NCBI GenBank assembly: GCA_009996615.1
Contig: JAACZU010000004.1
Location: 62,001 to 126,000, forward strand
Direction of reading: 5' to 3'
Length of the DNA: 64,000 nucleotides
Source: Rhodanobacteraceae bacterium
GTDB lineage: Bacteria; Pseudomonadota; Gammaproteobacteria; Xanthomonadales; Rhodanobacteraceae
The notes under the pieces were generated by a model, which worked only from the letters and a program-made list of their open reading frames with translations, was not told the DNA's origin and did no database searches. Below are positions 1 through 9,993 of the stretch, piece by piece (the first letter of the stretch is position 1; each line of letters begins with the position of its first letter). The position numbers were made by a program, and so were the translations under genes.

Positions 1-357
1 CGACGGCCACGGCGCGGCCGGGTCCTCGACCGCCAGCCACGCGCGCGCACCGCGCGAGGCGAGCAGCGGCGCCGCGGCGAGTTCGGCGACGAAACCGTCG
101 CTGGCGACGAACTGCACCTGCGCGTCGGCGGCGACGCCCGCCAGCAGCACGGCCAGCGGCAGCGCGCGATAGCGCATCGGCCGGCGGTAGGCGACATCGT
201 GCGGAATCTCGATCGTGCGCGCGTCCGGATCGGCGAGCAGCGAGGCACTGTCGCGCTGGGTCGGGCCACTGCCCAGGTCCAGCGACAGGGTCGCGGCGTG
301 CACGTGGCCGAGGCCGGTGAGCAGGAGGAGGATCACGAACACGCGCAAGCGATGCAT
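1..357 (-). CDS. Exported molybdopterin-binding oxidoreductase-like protein (3' end cut by window edge)
   Basis: The first 119 codons are visible and the C-terminus lies outside the window. Residues 1 to about 21 form a signal peptide (Met-His-Arg-Leu-Arg, then a Val-Ile-Leu-rich core ending in HVHA). The mature part has the look of small periplasmic sulfite-oxidase-fold proteins: an IEIPHDVAYRRPMRY stretch, then YRALPLAVLLAG, QVQFVASDGFVAEL and ARAWLAVEDPAAPWP. In that family the last motif is usually followed by a Pro-Gly-Lys and Ser-Ala-Gly-Pro segment, which would lie beyond base 1. The family call is by resemblance only and the substrate is unknown. The gene ends the minus-strand run that begins at murJ, but 145 bp of repeat-containing DNA separate it from lspA, so co-transcription is uncertain. 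Confidence 0.55.
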   Translation of the reverse strand, partial: MHRLRVFVILLLLTGLGHVHAATLSLDLGSGPTQRDSASLLADPDARTIEIPHDVAYRRPMRYRALPLAVLLAGVAADAQVQFVASDGFVAELAAAPLLASRGARAWLAVEDPAAPWPS

Positions 358-406
358 CGGGTGTACCTCGCCGGTGAGTTCAAGCGGCTGGAGCCGCGCT
401 GCTTCA

Positions 407-491
407 AGCCCTCCCCTTCAAGGGGAGGGTTGGGTGGGGATGGTGTTGATCCGGTAGCCGACAAGCATCGCGGCTGAAGCCGCTCCCGCGA
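407..491. repeat. Dispersed repeats R1 and R4 downstream of lspA
   Basis: A single R1 copy (core CCCTCCCCTTCAAGGGGAGG followed by a TTGGGTGGGGATGGTGT tail) covers about 407-446. A partial R4 copy (GCATCGCGGCT... GCCGCTCCC) covers about 462-491. Both occur again elsewhere in the window: R1 at 7797-8065, R4 at 13653-13726, 18578-18652 and 30007-30082. The R1 core is a near-perfect palindrome and could form a hairpin behind lspA. Confidence 0.75.
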
Positions 492-502
492 CGGAACCAG
501 CG

Positions 503-994
503 TTACGCCGCCGGCGCCTTCCTCGCGCCGAGGCCGAACACGACCAGCAGCACCGCGCCGACGCAGATCGCCGAGTCGGCGATGTTGAACGCCGGCCACG
601 CCCACTCGCGGTAGTAAACCTGGATGAAGTCGGTGACGTGGCCGAAGCGCAGGCGGTCGATCAGGTTGCCGAGCGCGCCGCCGATGATCAGCGCCAGTGG
701 CAGCGCGTTGCGCCAGTCGCCACGCGGCAGGCGCGCGAGCCACAACGCGAGTACCGCACTGACGCCGACCGCGAGCAGCGCGAACAGCCAGCGCTGCCAG
801 CCGTCCTGGTCGGCGAGGAAGCTGAACGCGGCACCCGGATTGAACGCGAGCATCCAGTTGAGGAAGCCCGGGATCACCGCATGCGGCACGTACGGCTGCA
901 GCTCGCTCAGCGCGAGATGCTTGGTCAGCTGGTCGAGGCCGATGACGAGCAGCGACAGCAGCAGCCAGGACAGGGCGTTGGGCTTGGGAGTCAT
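503..994 (-). CDS. lspA: Lipoprotein signal peptidase (signal peptidase II)
   Basis: LspA is the inner-membrane aspartic protease that removes the signal peptide from diacylated prolipoproteins. The 163-residue product has the usual length and four hydrophobic segments (about 7-24, 66-89, 97-115, 136-155). Family motifs are clear: FNPGAAFSF at 51-59, GALGNLIDRLRFGHVTDF at 106-123 and FNIADSAI at 136-143. Asp122 and Asp140 match the catalytic dyad. An in-frame ATG lies 18 nt upstream at 1012, but the start at 994 gives the standard N-terminus and overlaps the toxin stop codon as ATGA. In related genomes lspA follows ileS directly; here a toxin-antitoxin pair is inserted between them, so lspA translation is probably coupled to the toxin. 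Confidence 0.95.
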   Translation of the reverse strand: MTPKPNALSWLLLSLLVIGLDQLTKHLALSELQPYVPHAVIPGFLNWMLAFNPGAAFSFLADQDGWQRWLFALLAVGVSAVLALWLARLPRGDWRNALPLALIIGGALGNLIDRLRFGHVTDFIQVYYREWAWPAFNIADSAICVGAVLLVVFGLGARKAPAA

Positions 995-1284
995 GAACTG
1001 CGCTTCTGCCAATAGGTGGGTTCGCGGTGCAGATGTGCGACCGCGATCACGACGATTTCGTCATGCAGGCTTTGGTAGATCACGGCATACGGAAACCGGC
1101 GCATCCGGCAACGGCGGATCGAGCTGGAAAGCCGGTGCCAGGCATCGGGAAAATCGACGACTCGCTGGATCGCCTCCCAGACCGCATCGCGGAACTCGTC
1201 GCCGAGTCCTGCGCGCTCCCGGTTGTAGGCGAGCACCGCATCGCGCAACTCCTGCCGGGCGGGCAGCAGGAAGCGGACCTTCAA
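991..1284 (-). CDS. RelE/ParE-family toxin
   Basis: A 97-residue basic protein with the ParE fold signature: an N-terminal FLLPARQELRDAVLAYN helix region, the segment MRRFPYAVIYQ, then EIVVIAVAHLHREPTYW near the C-terminus. Family members inhibit DNA gyrase or act on mRNA; which applies here cannot be read from the sequence. The start codon overlaps the antitoxin stop (ATGA at 1281-1284), and its own stop overlaps the lspA start in the same way (991-994). That gives a three-gene translationally coupled string, antitoxin-toxin-lspA. The strength of the call comes from the pairing with a recognisable antitoxin and the conserved C-terminal motif. Confidence 0.9.
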   Translation of the reverse strand: MKVRFLLPARQELRDAVLAYNRERAGLGDEFRDAVWEAIQRVVDFPDAWHRLSSSIRRCRMRRFPYAVIYQSLHDEIVVIAVAHLHREPTYWQKRSS

Positions 1285-1505
1285 ACCGGCTTTCCCAGTT
1301 CCGCAAACACCTGCCCTGCGTCGATGGCTTCGAGCTCGCCGCGGTGAAACGCAGCCATGCGGGCCTCGGCTTCACGCAGCCATGCCGCATCGATCGCCGC
1401 ATCCGGCGCATGCAGGCTCTCGAGCAGCTCGTCGGCCAGACCGGCCCGGTCCGCCGCCGGCAGCCGGATGGCCTGAAGCAACAGGTTTTTTGCCGATTCG
1501 CTCAT
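1281..1505 (-). CDS. Addiction-module antitoxin (TIGR02574-type component)
   Basis: A 74-residue acidic protein (MSESAKNLLLQAIRLPAADR...) resembling the small putative addiction-module components usually found upstream of ParE/RelE toxins. It has the ELLESLHAPDAAIDAAWLREAEARM pattern in pieces: ELLESL at 27-32 and DAAWLREAEARM at 39-50. It would bind and neutralise the toxin encoded immediately downstream, which it overlaps by 4 bp. Only 22 bp separate it from the ileS stop. Those 22 bp carry a TATACT box and a GAGTA/TACTC dyad, consistent with its own autoregulated promoter. The N-terminal region contains no obvious ribbon-helix-helix signature, so direct DNA binding is unproven. Confidence 0.85.
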   Translation of the reverse strand: MSESAKNLLLQAIRLPAADRAGLADELLESLHAPDAAIDAAWLREAEARMAAFHRGELEAIDAGQVFAELGKPV

Positions 1506-1529
1506 GACGAGGAGTATACGCGCGTACTC
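1506..1529 (-). promoter_or_regulatory. Putative promoter -10 and dyad for the toxin-antitoxin genes
   Basis: On the minus strand TATACT (1513-1518) ends 7 nt before the antitoxin ATG, so transcription would start at or next to the first codon. The half-sites GAGTA (1512-1516) and TACTC (1525-1529) form a dyad overlapping the -10 box, a typical place for an antitoxin-toxin operator. No good -35 was found; it would lie inside the 3' end of ileS. Confidence 0.45.
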
Positions 1530-4425
1530 AGAACCACTGCCGCTGCTCGCCCGCGCCGTCGACGTTCTCGACGCAGCGTCCGCACAGTTCCGGATGCTCG
1601 GCGTGGCTGCCGACGTCGGCGCGGTAATGCCAGCAGCGCACGCACTTCTGCGCCTCGCTCGGCGTCGCCGCGACCCACACCTGCGCGCCATCGAGGTCCA
1701 CGCCCTGCACGTCGGCGCGCTCGGTCGGGTCCGGCCGCACGGAAAGGTCGGCAAGGTCGAGCTTCGAAGTGATGAAGAAGAAGCGCAGCTCGTCGGCGAC
1801 CTCGGCATAGCGCGCGCGCGTCGCGTCGTCGGCGTGCACGACGACGTCGGCCTGCAGCGAGGCACCGATCGCGCCGTTCGCGCGCATGCCTTCGAGCAGG
1901 CGCGCCGCGCCGGCGCGGATCGCGAGCAGGTCGGCCCACCACTTGCGCTGCTCGGGCGAGCCCTGCGACGCGGACAGGCCGTCGTACCAGGTCTCGAACA
2001 GCACCGACTCGTCGCGCGTGCCGGGGATCAGCGGCCAGATCTCCTCGGCGGTGAACGACAGGATCGGCGCGATCCAGCGCACCAGCGCCTCGACGATGCG
2101 GTACATCGCGCTCTGCGCGCTGCGCCGGCCGCGGCTGTCGGTCGGCATCGTGTAGAGCCGGTCCTTGGTGATGTCCAGGTACAGCGAGCCCATCTCGTTG
2201 GTGCAGAAGTTCTGCACGCGCGCGACGATCTCCGGAAAATCATTGCGCGCATAGGCGGCGATCACCGCCTGCTGCACGTCGTGCGCCTGCTGCACGGCCC
2301 ACTGGTCGAGCAGCAGGCAGTCCTCGACCGGCAACAGGTGGCGCGCCGGGTCGAAGCCGTCGAGGTTGCCGAGCAGGAAGCGCGCGGTGTTGCGGATGCG
2401 CCGGTAGGCATCGGCGACGCGCTTGAGGATCTCGTCGGACACCGCGATCTCGTTGCGGTAGTCGGTCGAGGCGACCCACAGGCGCAGCACGTCGGCGCCG
2501 AGCGTGTCGACGACCTTCTGCGGCGCGATCACGTTGCCGAGCGACTTGGACATCTTGCGGCCCTGCGCATCGACCGTGAAGCCGTGCGTGAGCACCGCGT
2601 CGTACGGCGCGCGGCCGTGCATCGCGGTCGCGGTCAGCAGCGAGGAATGGAACCAGCCGCGGTGCTGGTCCGAGCCTTCCAGGTACATGACCTGGTCGCC
2701 GGGCTTGCGCGCGAGCTCGGCGCGCTGGTCGAGCACGCAGAAATGCGACACGCCCGAATCGAACCAGACGTCGAGGATGTCGGTGACCTTCTCGTACTGC
2801 GCCGCCTCGTCGCCGAGCAGCTCGGCCGGATCGAGCGCGTACCAGGCGTCGACACCGTCCTGCTCGATGCGCTGCGCGACCTGCTCGATCAGCTCGACGC
2901 TGCGCGGATGCGGCTGCTGCGTCGCCTTGTCGACGAACAGCGCGATCGGCACGCCCCAGGTGCGCTGGCGCGAGATGCACCAGTCCGGGCGGCCGGCGAT
3001 CATGCCGGCGATGCGCTCCTCGCCCCAGGCCGGGAACCAGTCGACGTCGTCCTTGATCGTCTTGAGCGCGGCCGCGCGCAGGCCAGCCGTCTCCATGCCG
3101 ATGAACCACTGCGGCGTGGTGCGGAACGCGACCGGCGTCTTGTGCCGCCAGCAGTGCGGATAGCTGTGCGTGATCTTCGCCGACGCGAGCAGCACGCCGC
3201 GCTCGGCCAGCAGCGCGACGATCGCGTCGTTCGCCTTCCAGATGAACTGGCCTTCGACGATCGGCGTGCCGGGCAGGTAGACGCCGTTGCCGCCGACCGG
3301 ATTCAGTTCGGCCGCCGGGTACTTGTCGACCAGACCGTACTGCTGGCCGACTGCGAAGTCCTCGACGCCGTGGCCGGGCGCGGTGTGCACGGCGCCGGTG
3401 CCGTCCTCGGCGGAGACGTGCGCGCCGAGCAGGAGGGGGATCTCGCGGTCGTAGAACGGATGGCGCAGTCGTAGCCCCTCAAGATCCTTGCCTTTGACGG
3501 GTTTGGCGGTGGCGTAGGTCATTGGGCCCGCGGGAATCCCCGCGTGCACTTTGTAACGGGCATCAATAGGTCCAACCAAAGCACTCGCCACTACGATCAG
3601 GACGCGGCGGCCGTCGCGCGGCGGTCCCTGAATAAGCGAGTAGTCGAGCTCCGGCCCCAGCGTGACCGCCAGGCTCGCCGGCAGCGTCCACGGCGTGGTG
3701 GTCCAGATCGGCACCGCGATGATGTCGCCGTCGGCGAGCGTCACGCCGAACTTCGCCGCCAGCGCCTGCGGATCGACCGCGTCGTAGGCGACGTCGATCG
3801 CCGGCGAAACCTTGTCGGCGTATTCGATCTCGGCCTCGGCCAGCGCCGAGCCGCAGTCGAAGCACCAGTGCACCGGCTTGAAGCCGCGCGTCACGTGGCC
3901 GTTGGCGTGGATCTTCGCCAGCGCGCGCAGCATGTCCGCCTCATAGCGGAAATCCATCGTGCGGTACGGATTGTCCCAGTCGCCAAGCACGCCGAGGCGC
4001 TTGAAGTCGGCGCGCTGCAGGTCGATCTGCCTGGCCGCGTACTCGCGGCACTTCTGCCGGAACGTCGCCGCATCGACCTTCTGGCCGACCTTGCCGACCT
4101 CCTTCTCGACCGCGATCTCGATCGGCAGGCCGTGGCAGTCCCAGCCCGGCACGTACGGCGAGCGGAAGCCGGCCAAGAGGCGCGACTTGACCACGATGTC
4201 CTTCAGCACCTTGTTGACCGCGTGGCCGATGTGGATCGCGCCGTTCGCGTACGGCGGGCCGTCGTGCAGGATGAACGCCTGCGCGCGGCCGGCCGTGCGC
4301 TGCTGGATCTGCGCGTAGCGACCAACCTGCTCCCACTCGGCAAGCATGCCGGGCTCGCGCCGGGCCAGGTCCGCCTTCATCGCGAAGTCGGTCTTGGGCA
4401 GGTTGATGGTGGTCTTGTAGTCCAT
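1528..4425 (-). CDS. ileS: Isoleucyl-tRNA synthetase
   Basis: A 965-residue class Ia aminoacyl-tRNA synthetase that charges tRNA-Ile. The HIGH motif is at 65-68 within [13 protein letters not shown], the KMSKS loop lies near residues 622-626 (RKMSKSLGN), and the editing (CP1) domain occupies the middle. The C-terminus carries the zinc-binding Cys set (CVRCWHY ... LCGRC). Length is typical of bacterial type 1 IleRS. The gene lies 56 bp downstream of ribF, as in other gammaproteobacteria. No Shine-Dalgarno is visible: the 44 nt next to the ATG are a copy of dispersed repeat R2. Translation may therefore start without a classical ribosome-binding site, or be coupled to ribF. Confidence 0.98.
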   Translation of the reverse strand: MDYKTTINLPKTDFAMKADLARREPGMLAEWEQVGRYAQIQQRTAGRAQAFILHDGPPYANGAIHIGHAVNKVLKDIVVKSRLLAGFRSPYVPGWDCHGLPIEIAVEKEVGKVGQKVDAATFRQKCREYAARQIDLQRADFKRLGVLGDWDNPYRTMDFRYEADMLRALAKIHANGHVTRGFKPVHWCFDCGSALAEAEIEYADKVSPAIDVAYDAVDPQALAAKFGVTLADGDIIAVPIWTTTPWTLPASLAVTLGPELDYSLIQGPPRDGRRVLIVVASALVGPIDARYKVHAGIPAGPMTYATAKPVKGKDLEGLRLRHPFYDREIPLLLGAHVSAEDGTGAVHTAPGHGVEDFAVGQQYGLVDKYPAAELNPVGGNGVYLPGTPIVEGQFIWKANDAIVALLAERGVLLASAKITHSYPHCWRHKTPVAFRTTPQWFIGMETAGLRAAALKTIKDDVDWFPAWGEERIAGMIAGRPDWCISRQRTWGVPIALFVDKATQQPHPRSVELIEQVAQRIEQDGVDAWYALDPAELLGDEAAQYEKVTDILDVWFDSGVSHFCVLDQRAELARKPGDQVMYLEGSDQHRGWFHSSLLTATAMHGRAPYDAVLTHGFTVDAQGRKMSKSLGNVIAPQKVVDTLGADVLRLWVASTDYRNEIAVSDEILKRVADAYRRIRNTARFLLGNLDGFDPARHLLPVEDCLLLDQWAVQQAHDVQQAVIAAYARNDFPEIVARVQNFCTNEMGSLYLDITKDRLYTMPTDSRGRRSAQSAMYRIVEALVRWIAPILSFTAEEIWPLIPGTRDESVLFETWYDGLSASQGSPEQRKWWADLLAIRAGAARLLEGMRANGAIGASLQADVVVHADDATRARYAEVADELRFFFITSKLDLADLSVRPDPTERADVQGVDLDGAQVWVAATPSEAQKCVRCWHYRADVGSHAEHPELCGRCVENVDGAGEQRQWF

Positions 4426-4426
4426 T

Positions 4427-4470
4427 GGGGAGCCGGGATTGGGGATTCTGGATTGGGGATTCGGGAAAAA
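4427..4470 (-). repeat. R2 repeat abutting the ileS start codon
   Basis: Read on the ileS coding strand the sequence is a run of TTCCCGAATCCCCAATCC-type units ending one base before the ATG. The same family directly precedes the start codons of obgE, aroC, truA and the gene at 15841. Confidence 0.85.
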
Positions 4471-4479
4471 GCGTGGCTT

Positions 4480-4560
4480 CGTTATCCCGGCACAGGCAGG
4501 GACCGGACTTCTTCGATGGCGGGCAACGGCACGGGGTCCTGGCCTGCGCCGGGACGACGA
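4480..4560. repeat. R5 inverted-repeat element inside the 3' end of ribF
   Basis: The ends read TATCCCGGCACAGGCAGG and CCTGGCCTGCGCCGGGACGA, imperfect inverted repeats of the same family as 52183-52260, 53131-53212 and 61322-61397. The other three copies are intergenic. This one supplies the last 25 codons and the TAA stop of ribF. Confidence 0.85.
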
Positions 4561-5486
4561 TCGGCGAGGATCGCGCGCGCTTCGTCGGCATCGCGATCGA
4601 TCTGCCGCACCATCGCATCGAGGTCGTCGAACTTCGCCTCGTCGCGCAACTTCTGCACGAACTCGACCTCGAGGCGGCGGCCGTACAGGTCGCCGTCGAA
4701 ATCGAACAGGTGCGCCTCGAGCAGCGGCTCGGTGCCGTTGACGGTCGGGCGCACGCCAAGGCTCGCGACGCCGGGCAGCGCCTCGGCGGCGGCGCCATGG
4801 ACCTGCACCGCGAAGATGCCACCGACCGGCGACGTGCGCCGGCCGAGGCGGATGTTGGCGGTCGGATAACCGAGCTTCCGGCCGAGCTGCTGGCCGCGCA
4901 CGACATGGCCGCCGATCGAGAACGGCCGGCCGAGCAGGCGCGCCGCGGCGTCGAACTCGCCGGCGGCCAGGTGCGCGCGGACCGTGCTGCTGCTGACGCG
5001 CTCGCCGGCGATCTCGACGTCCGGCATGACCTCGACCGTGAAGCCGAGCCGCGCGCTGGCTTCACGCAGCATCGCGACGTCGCCGCGACGGCCGTGGCCG
5101 AAGCGGAAATCGGCGCCGATCCAGATCTCGCGAGCCGCGCAGCGCGCGACCAAGACGCGCTCGATGAACGCCTCGGCCTCGAGCGCCGCCAGCACCGTGT
5201 TGAAGCGCAGCAGCAGCAGCCGTTCGATGCCGGCCGCGGCGACCCGTTCGATCTTCTCGCGCGCGCTGGCCAGCCGCGGCACCGGCGCGCCGCGCGCGAA
5301 CAGCTCGCGCGGGATCGGCTCGAAGCTGATCGCCAGCGGCACCAGCCCGCGCTCCGCCGCGCGCTCGCGCACGCGCGCCAGCAGCGCGCGATGGCCCAGG
5401 TGCACGCCATCGAATGCGCCCACGCACAGCACGCTGCCGCCAGGCGCCAGAGTCGGTCCTGCGGTGTCGCGAAAAAGCAGGTTCAT
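4482..5486 (-). CDS. ribF: Bifunctional riboflavin kinase / FAD synthetase
   Basis: RibF phosphorylates riboflavin to FMN and adenylates FMN to FAD. The 334-residue product has the nucleotidyltransferase motif [10 protein letters not shown] at 23-32, SSSTVR at 165-170 and the flavokinase motif GYPTAN at 206-211. The ATG at 5486 is preferred over one 30 nt upstream because it matches the family N-terminus ([10 protein letters not shown]). A TATACT box ends 6 nt before it. The protein is about 20 residues longer than usual. Its last 25 residues ([13 protein letters not shown]... to the stop) are the translation of an R5 repeat element rather than conserved RibF sequence, so the native C-terminus appears to have been replaced or extended by a repeat insertion. 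It lies between murJ and ileS in the conserved order. Confidence 0.96.
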   Translation of the reverse strand: MNLLFRDTAGPTLAPGGSVLCVGAFDGVHLGHRALLARVRERAAERGLVPLAISFEPIPRELFARGAPVPRLASAREKIERVAAAGIERLLLLRFNTVLAALEAEAFIERVLVARCAAREIWIGADFRFGHGRRGDVAMLREASARLGFTVEVMPDVEIAGERVSSSTVRAHLAAGEFDAAARLLGRPFSIGGHVVRGQQLGRKLGYPTANIRLGRRTSPVGGIFAVQVHGAAAEALPGVASLGVRPTVNGTEPLLEAHLFDFDGDLYGRRLEVEFVQKLRDEAKFDDLDAMVRQIDRDADEARAILADRRPGAGQDPVPLPAIEEVRSLPVPG

Positions 5487-5492
5487 CGCGCG

Positions 5493-5498
5493 AGTATA
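5493..5498 (-). promoter_or_regulatory. -10 box for ribF, probably a leaderless transcript
   Basis: TATACT on the minus strand is followed by six bases (CGCGCG) and then the ribF ATG, placing the expected transcription start on the A of the ATG. No Shine-Dalgarno and no strong -35 are visible. Confidence 0.5.
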
Positions 5499-5530
5499 GC
5501 CGCTGCATCGCACCACGCGATGTGGGCCAC

Positions 5531-5601
5531 GTAGGCTGGACGCGCGCGGCGCGGCCGGCGAAGGCTCGTTTTGCCGGCCGACCTGCGGTCGTCCAGCCTA
5601 C
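5531..5601. repeat. R3 element, 71 bp with 12-bp terminal inverted repeats
   Basis: GTAGGCTGGACG at 5531-5542 and its perfect complement CGTCCAGCCTAC at 5590-5601 flank a GC-rich core. It fills most of the murJ-ribF gap. Related elements are at 9994-10055, 10074-10155 and 16702-16786. Confidence 0.85.
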
Positions 5602-5635
5602 GCCTTCGGCGCTGCTTCCCACCCTGCATTCCCCG

Positions 5636-7243
5636 TCAAACCCCGCGCAGTTCGCGCAGGCGGAAGCCTGCACCGAACAGCACGGCGAGGAAGGTCGCGC
5701 CGCCGGCACCGATCAGCATCGCCAGCCGCGTCACGCGCGTCATCACGCTCCACTCGCCCCACGCCGACCAGTGCCACAGGCCGAACGCGAGCACCGCGAC
5801 CATCGCCGCGCAGGCGGTGATCAGGCGGACCAGGTGGCGCCCCCAGCCCGGCTGGCTTGCGTAGACGCCGTCGCGGCGCAACGCCAGCCACAGCTGCGCG
5901 AGGTTCAGGTAGCTCGCCAGCGCGCTCGCCAGCGCGAGGCCCATGTGCAGGCCGGGCACCTTCGACAGTGCCGCGAACCAGCCGCCGGCGAGGTCGTCGG
6001 GGCGCGCCCACAGCGCGAGCAGCGCGCCGACGAACAGCACGTTGAGGCCCATGTTCGCGACCATCGCGACGATGCCGGCGCGCACCGGCGTCTTCGTGTC
6101 CTGGCGCGCGTAGAACGCCGGCGCGACGACCTTGACCAGCGCGAATGCCGGCAGGCCGAACGCGAGCGCCGACAGCGACAGCGCGGCCATGTCGACGTCG
6201 TGCGCGGTGAAGCGGCCGTGCTGCAGCAGCGTGGCGATGATCGGCTTGGCCAGCAGCACCAGCGCCAGCATCGCCGGCAGCGCGATCAGCAGCGCCGTGC
6301 GCAGGCCCCAGTCGAGTGCGCGGGCGAAGCCGGCGTGGTCGGTGGTGACGTGGTGGCGCGACAGCGACGGCAGGATCACCGTGCCGAGCGCGACGCCGAA
6401 GATGCCGAGCGGGAATTCGAGCAGGCGATCGGTCTGCGCCAGCCAGGTCTGCGAACCGGTGATCAGCAGCGAGGCGATCACGGTGTCGAGCAGCAGGTTG
6501 ACCTGCGCCACCGACGAGCCGAACAGGGTCGGCACCATCAGCTTCAGGATCCGCCGCACGCCGGTGTGGCGCCAGCCCCAGCGCGGCAGCGCGAGCAGGC
6601 CGATGCCGCGCAGTGCCGGCAGTTGCAGCAGCAGTTGCAGCACGCCGGCGACCAGGATCGACCAGCCCAGCGCCATGATCGGCACGTCGAAATGCGGCGC
6701 CGCCCACAGCGCGCCGGCGATCATGCACAGGTTCATGACCACCGGCGTCAGCGCCGGCAGCATGAAGCGGTGGAAGCTGTTCAGCACGCCGCCGGCCAGC
6801 GCGGTCAGCGACACGAACAGCAGGAACGGGAACATCACGCGCAGCAGGTTCGTCGTCAGCGCGAACTTCTCCGGCTGCTCGATCGAACCGGGCGCGAAGC
6901 CGCCGGCGATCCAGTCGGCGCCGAGCATGCCGAGCGCGGTGACCAGCAGCAGCACGCCGCCGAGCGTGCCGGCGGTGCGCGCCACCAGCTCCTTCAGCTC
7001 GGCGTGGCTGCGCGTCTCCTTGACCTCGGTCAGCACCGGCACGAACGCGACCGAGAACGAGCCCTCGGCGAACAGCCGGCGCAGGAAATTCGGGATGCGG
7101 AACGCGACCCAGAACGCGTCGGTCGCCGCGTTCGCGCCGAACGCGTAGGCGATCGCCTGCTCGCGCACGAGGCCGAGGATGCGCGAGACGAAGGTGCCGC
7201 CGCTGAAGCTCAGCATCGAGCGGAGCAGGCTCGGGCGGCTCAT
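5636..7243 (-). CDS. murJ: Lipid II flippase
   Basis: MurJ (MviN family, MATE-like fold) moves lipid II across the inner membrane for peptidoglycan synthesis. The 535-residue protein begins [18 protein letters not shown] with the conserved SRILGLVRE and [18 protein letters not shown] segments at the N-terminus. It is strongly hydrophobic throughout, in keeping with about 14 transmembrane helices. Length and N-terminal motifs are typical. It is divergent from rpsT (170 bp between starts) and upstream of ribF, the same arrangement as in Pseudomonas and Xanthomonas. A repeat element fills the 149 bp before ribF, and ribF has its own -10, so the two may be transcribed separately. Confidence 0.96.
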   Translation of the reverse strand: MSRPSLLRSMLSFSGGTFVSRILGLVREQAIAYAFGANAATDAFWVAFRIPNFLRRLFAEGSFSVAFVPVLTEVKETRSHAELKELVARTAGTLGGVLLLVTALGMLGADWIAGGFAPGSIEQPEKFALTTNLLRVMFPFLLFVSLTALAGGVLNSFHRFMLPALTPVVMNLCMIAGALWAAPHFDVPIMALGWSILVAGVLQLLLQLPALRGIGLLALPRWGWRHTGVRRILKLMVPTLFGSSVAQVNLLLDTVIASLLITGSQTWLAQTDRLLEFPLGIFGVALGTVILPSLSRHHVTTDHAGFARALDWGLRTALLIALPAMLALVLLAKPIIATLLQHGRFTAHDVDMAALSLSALAFGLPAFALVKVVAPAFYARQDTKTPVRAGIVAMVANMGLNVLFVGALLALWARPDDLAGGWFAALSKVPGLHMGLALASALASYLNLAQLWLALRRDGVYASQPGWGRHLVRLITACAAMVAVLAFGLWHWSAWGEWSVMTRVTRLAMLIGAGGATFLAVLFGAGFRLRELRGV

Positions 7244-7345
7244 GCGGCGCGCTCCGTGGCAGCGCCGGCCCGCTCACCGCAGCCCGCGTCCCCGGTGATC
7301 GAGCCGCCGGTGCAGAGGGGGTCGGTATCGCGCCCCCCCGCCGGT

Positions 7346-7374
7346 TTGACGCGGCCACGCCGGTCCGGCACAAT
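7346..7374 (+). promoter_or_regulatory. Sigma-70 promoter for rpsT
   Basis: TTGACG (7346-7351), a 17-bp spacer, then CACAAT (7369-7374). The -35 matches the consensus at five of six positions and the -10 at four of six. The start of transcription would fall about 30 nt before the rpsT start codon. Confidence 0.7.
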
Positions 7375-7413
7375 GCCGCCCCTTTTTCCGCATCCGTTTA
7401 CTGGAGTCATCCC

Positions 7414-7677
7414 TTGGCCAACATCAAGTCCGCGAAGAAGCGTGCGCGCCAGTCCGAGAAGAACCGCCAGCGCAACGCCAGCGCGCGTTCGATGGTCCGC
7501 ACCGCGATCAAGAACGTCGTCAAGGCGATCGAGGCGAAGGACAAGGCTCGCGCCGAGGCCGCGTACAAGATCGCCGAGCCGGTCATGGACCGCTATGCCG
7601 CGCGCGGCCTGATCCACAAGAACAAGGCCGCCCGCCACAAGAGCCGCCTGACCGCGCACATCGCCGCGCTGGCCTGA
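7414..7677 (+). CDS. rpsT: 30S ribosomal protein S20
   Basis: An 87-residue basic protein ([17 protein letters not shown]...) that binds 16S rRNA early in 30S assembly. The start codon is TTG at 7414, preceded by GGAG at 7403-7406. The use of UUG is notable because E. coli rpsT also starts with UUG and is autoregulated at translation, so the same control is plausible here. The gene is monocistronic, with a promoter at 7346 and a strong terminator at 7701. It is divergent from murJ. Confidence 0.98.
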   Translation: MANIKSAKKRARQSEKNRQRNASARSMVRTAIKNVVKAIEAKDKARAEAAYKIAEPVMDRYAARGLIHKNKAARHKSRLTAHIAALA

Positions 7678-7700
7678 GCCAGTCGCAGCAGTCGCAAAGA

Positions 7701-7724
7701 AGCCGGCGCAAGCCGGCTTTTTTG
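7701..7724 (+). terminator. Rho-independent terminator of rpsT
   Basis: Stem AGCCGGC (7701-7707), loop GCAA, complementary GCCGGCT (7712-7718), then a run of T. It starts 23 bp after the rpsT stop. Confidence 0.9.
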
Positions 7725-7796
7725 TTGTCTTGAAATCCATGCCTTCGCGGCAAACGCGAGCGCGCGCAAGAGCTGCGACGAGGGCCACCTTCGCTT

Positions 7797-8065
7797 TGAA
7801 GCCCTCCCCTTCAAGGGGAGGGTTGGGTGGGGATGGTGTCGAATACCCGCACGCCGCCAGCGAACCCCATCCCCTCCTAAATCCTCCCCTTGAAGGGGAG
7901 GACTTCAGGGCAAGAGCCGGAAAGGCGACAGTCGCCTTCGCTTTTGACCCCTCCCCTTCAAGGGGAGGGCTGGGTGGGGATGGTGTCGAGTAACCGCCCA
8001 GCACCAGCAAACCCCATCCCCTCCTGAATCCTCCCCTTGAAGGGGAGGACTTCAGTGCAAGAGCC
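7797..8065. repeat. Tandem pair of R1 inverted repeats between rpsT and obgE
   Basis: Four R1 copies alternate in orientation: plus (core 7802-7822), minus (7882-7902), plus (7949-7969), minus (8029-8049). The plus-minus unit is repeated with a period of about 147 bp, and the flanking text (GGTGGGGATGGTGTCGA and the AAGAGCCG tail) repeats too. This fills nearly all of the 398 bp without a gene. It lies between two convergent genes and could also stop transcription of both. Confidence 0.9.
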
Positions 8066-8075
8066 GCGTCACCTA

Positions 8076-9546
<1,471 letters not shown>

Positions 9547-9557
9547 TGCTGTGCTCC

Positions 9558-9875
9558 TTACTTGCCCGCGGCGATGCCGACGATTTCGATTTCGGTGTAG
9601 TGCTGCCGGTGGCCCATCTCCTTGCGATGGTGCTTGCGGCGACGGAACTTGACGATGCGGATCTTGTCGCCTCGGCCGTGCGAGACGACCTTGGCGGTGA
9701 CGACCGCGCCGGCAACCGTCGGGGCGCCGACGGTCACACCGTCGCCTGCACCGACCAGCAGGACCTGGTCCAGCTTGATCTCGGCGCCGACATCGGCGAC
9801 GAGCTTCTCCACGCGCAGGACTTCGCCCTGCGCCACGCGGTACTGGCGACCGCCGGTGACAATGACTGCGTACAT
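9558..9875 (-). CDS. rplU: 50S ribosomal protein L21
   Basis: A 105-residue L21 starting [18 protein letters not shown], with the typical C-terminal [16 protein letters not shown] segment. The start at 9875 gives the family N-terminus; an in-frame upstream extension to 9971 would read through the promoter. It is the first gene of rplU-rpmA, served by a good promoter about 70 bp upstream. Confidence 0.98.
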   Translation of the reverse strand: MYAVIVTGGRQYRVAQGEVLRVEKLVADVGAEIKLDQVLLVGAGDGVTVGAPTVAGAVVTAKVVSHGRGDKIRIVKFRRRKHHRKEMGHRQHYTEIEIVGIAAGK

Positions 9876-9942
9876 GGCTATGCCTCTGTAGTTATTCTGA
9901 AAACCGCCATCTTTCGGGCCTAACGGCCGGAAAGGACCCGCG

Positions 9943-9971
9943 ATTCTAGCGGGAGCGCCGGGCCGGGGCAA
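9943..9971 (-). promoter_or_regulatory. Sigma-70 promoter for rplU-rpmA
   Basis: On the minus strand TTGCCC (9966-9971), 17-bp spacer, TAGAAT (9943-9948). The leader to the rplU ATG is about 60 nt and includes a GGCCG/CGGCC pairing. Confidence 0.7.
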
Positions 9972-9993
9972 CTGGACCGGCGCCGGCCGCTTC

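Noticed and set aside
4441-4600. Plus-strand frames containing VIPAQAGT-like peptides over the R5 and R2 repeats
   Set aside because: They are well-known translation artefacts of dispersed repeats, not genes.
5414-7612. Very long open frame opposite murJ (and similar ones opposite ileS, uvrA, ppk, rapA)
   Set aside because: These are antisense shadows in high-GC DNA: compositionally biased, rich in Arg/Gln/His/Ala, without domains, and fully overlapping well-supported genes.
7797-8065. Regular repeats between rpsT and obgE considered as a CRISPR array
   Set aside because: Copies alternate in orientation and spacers repeat as well; there are only four units and no cas genes.
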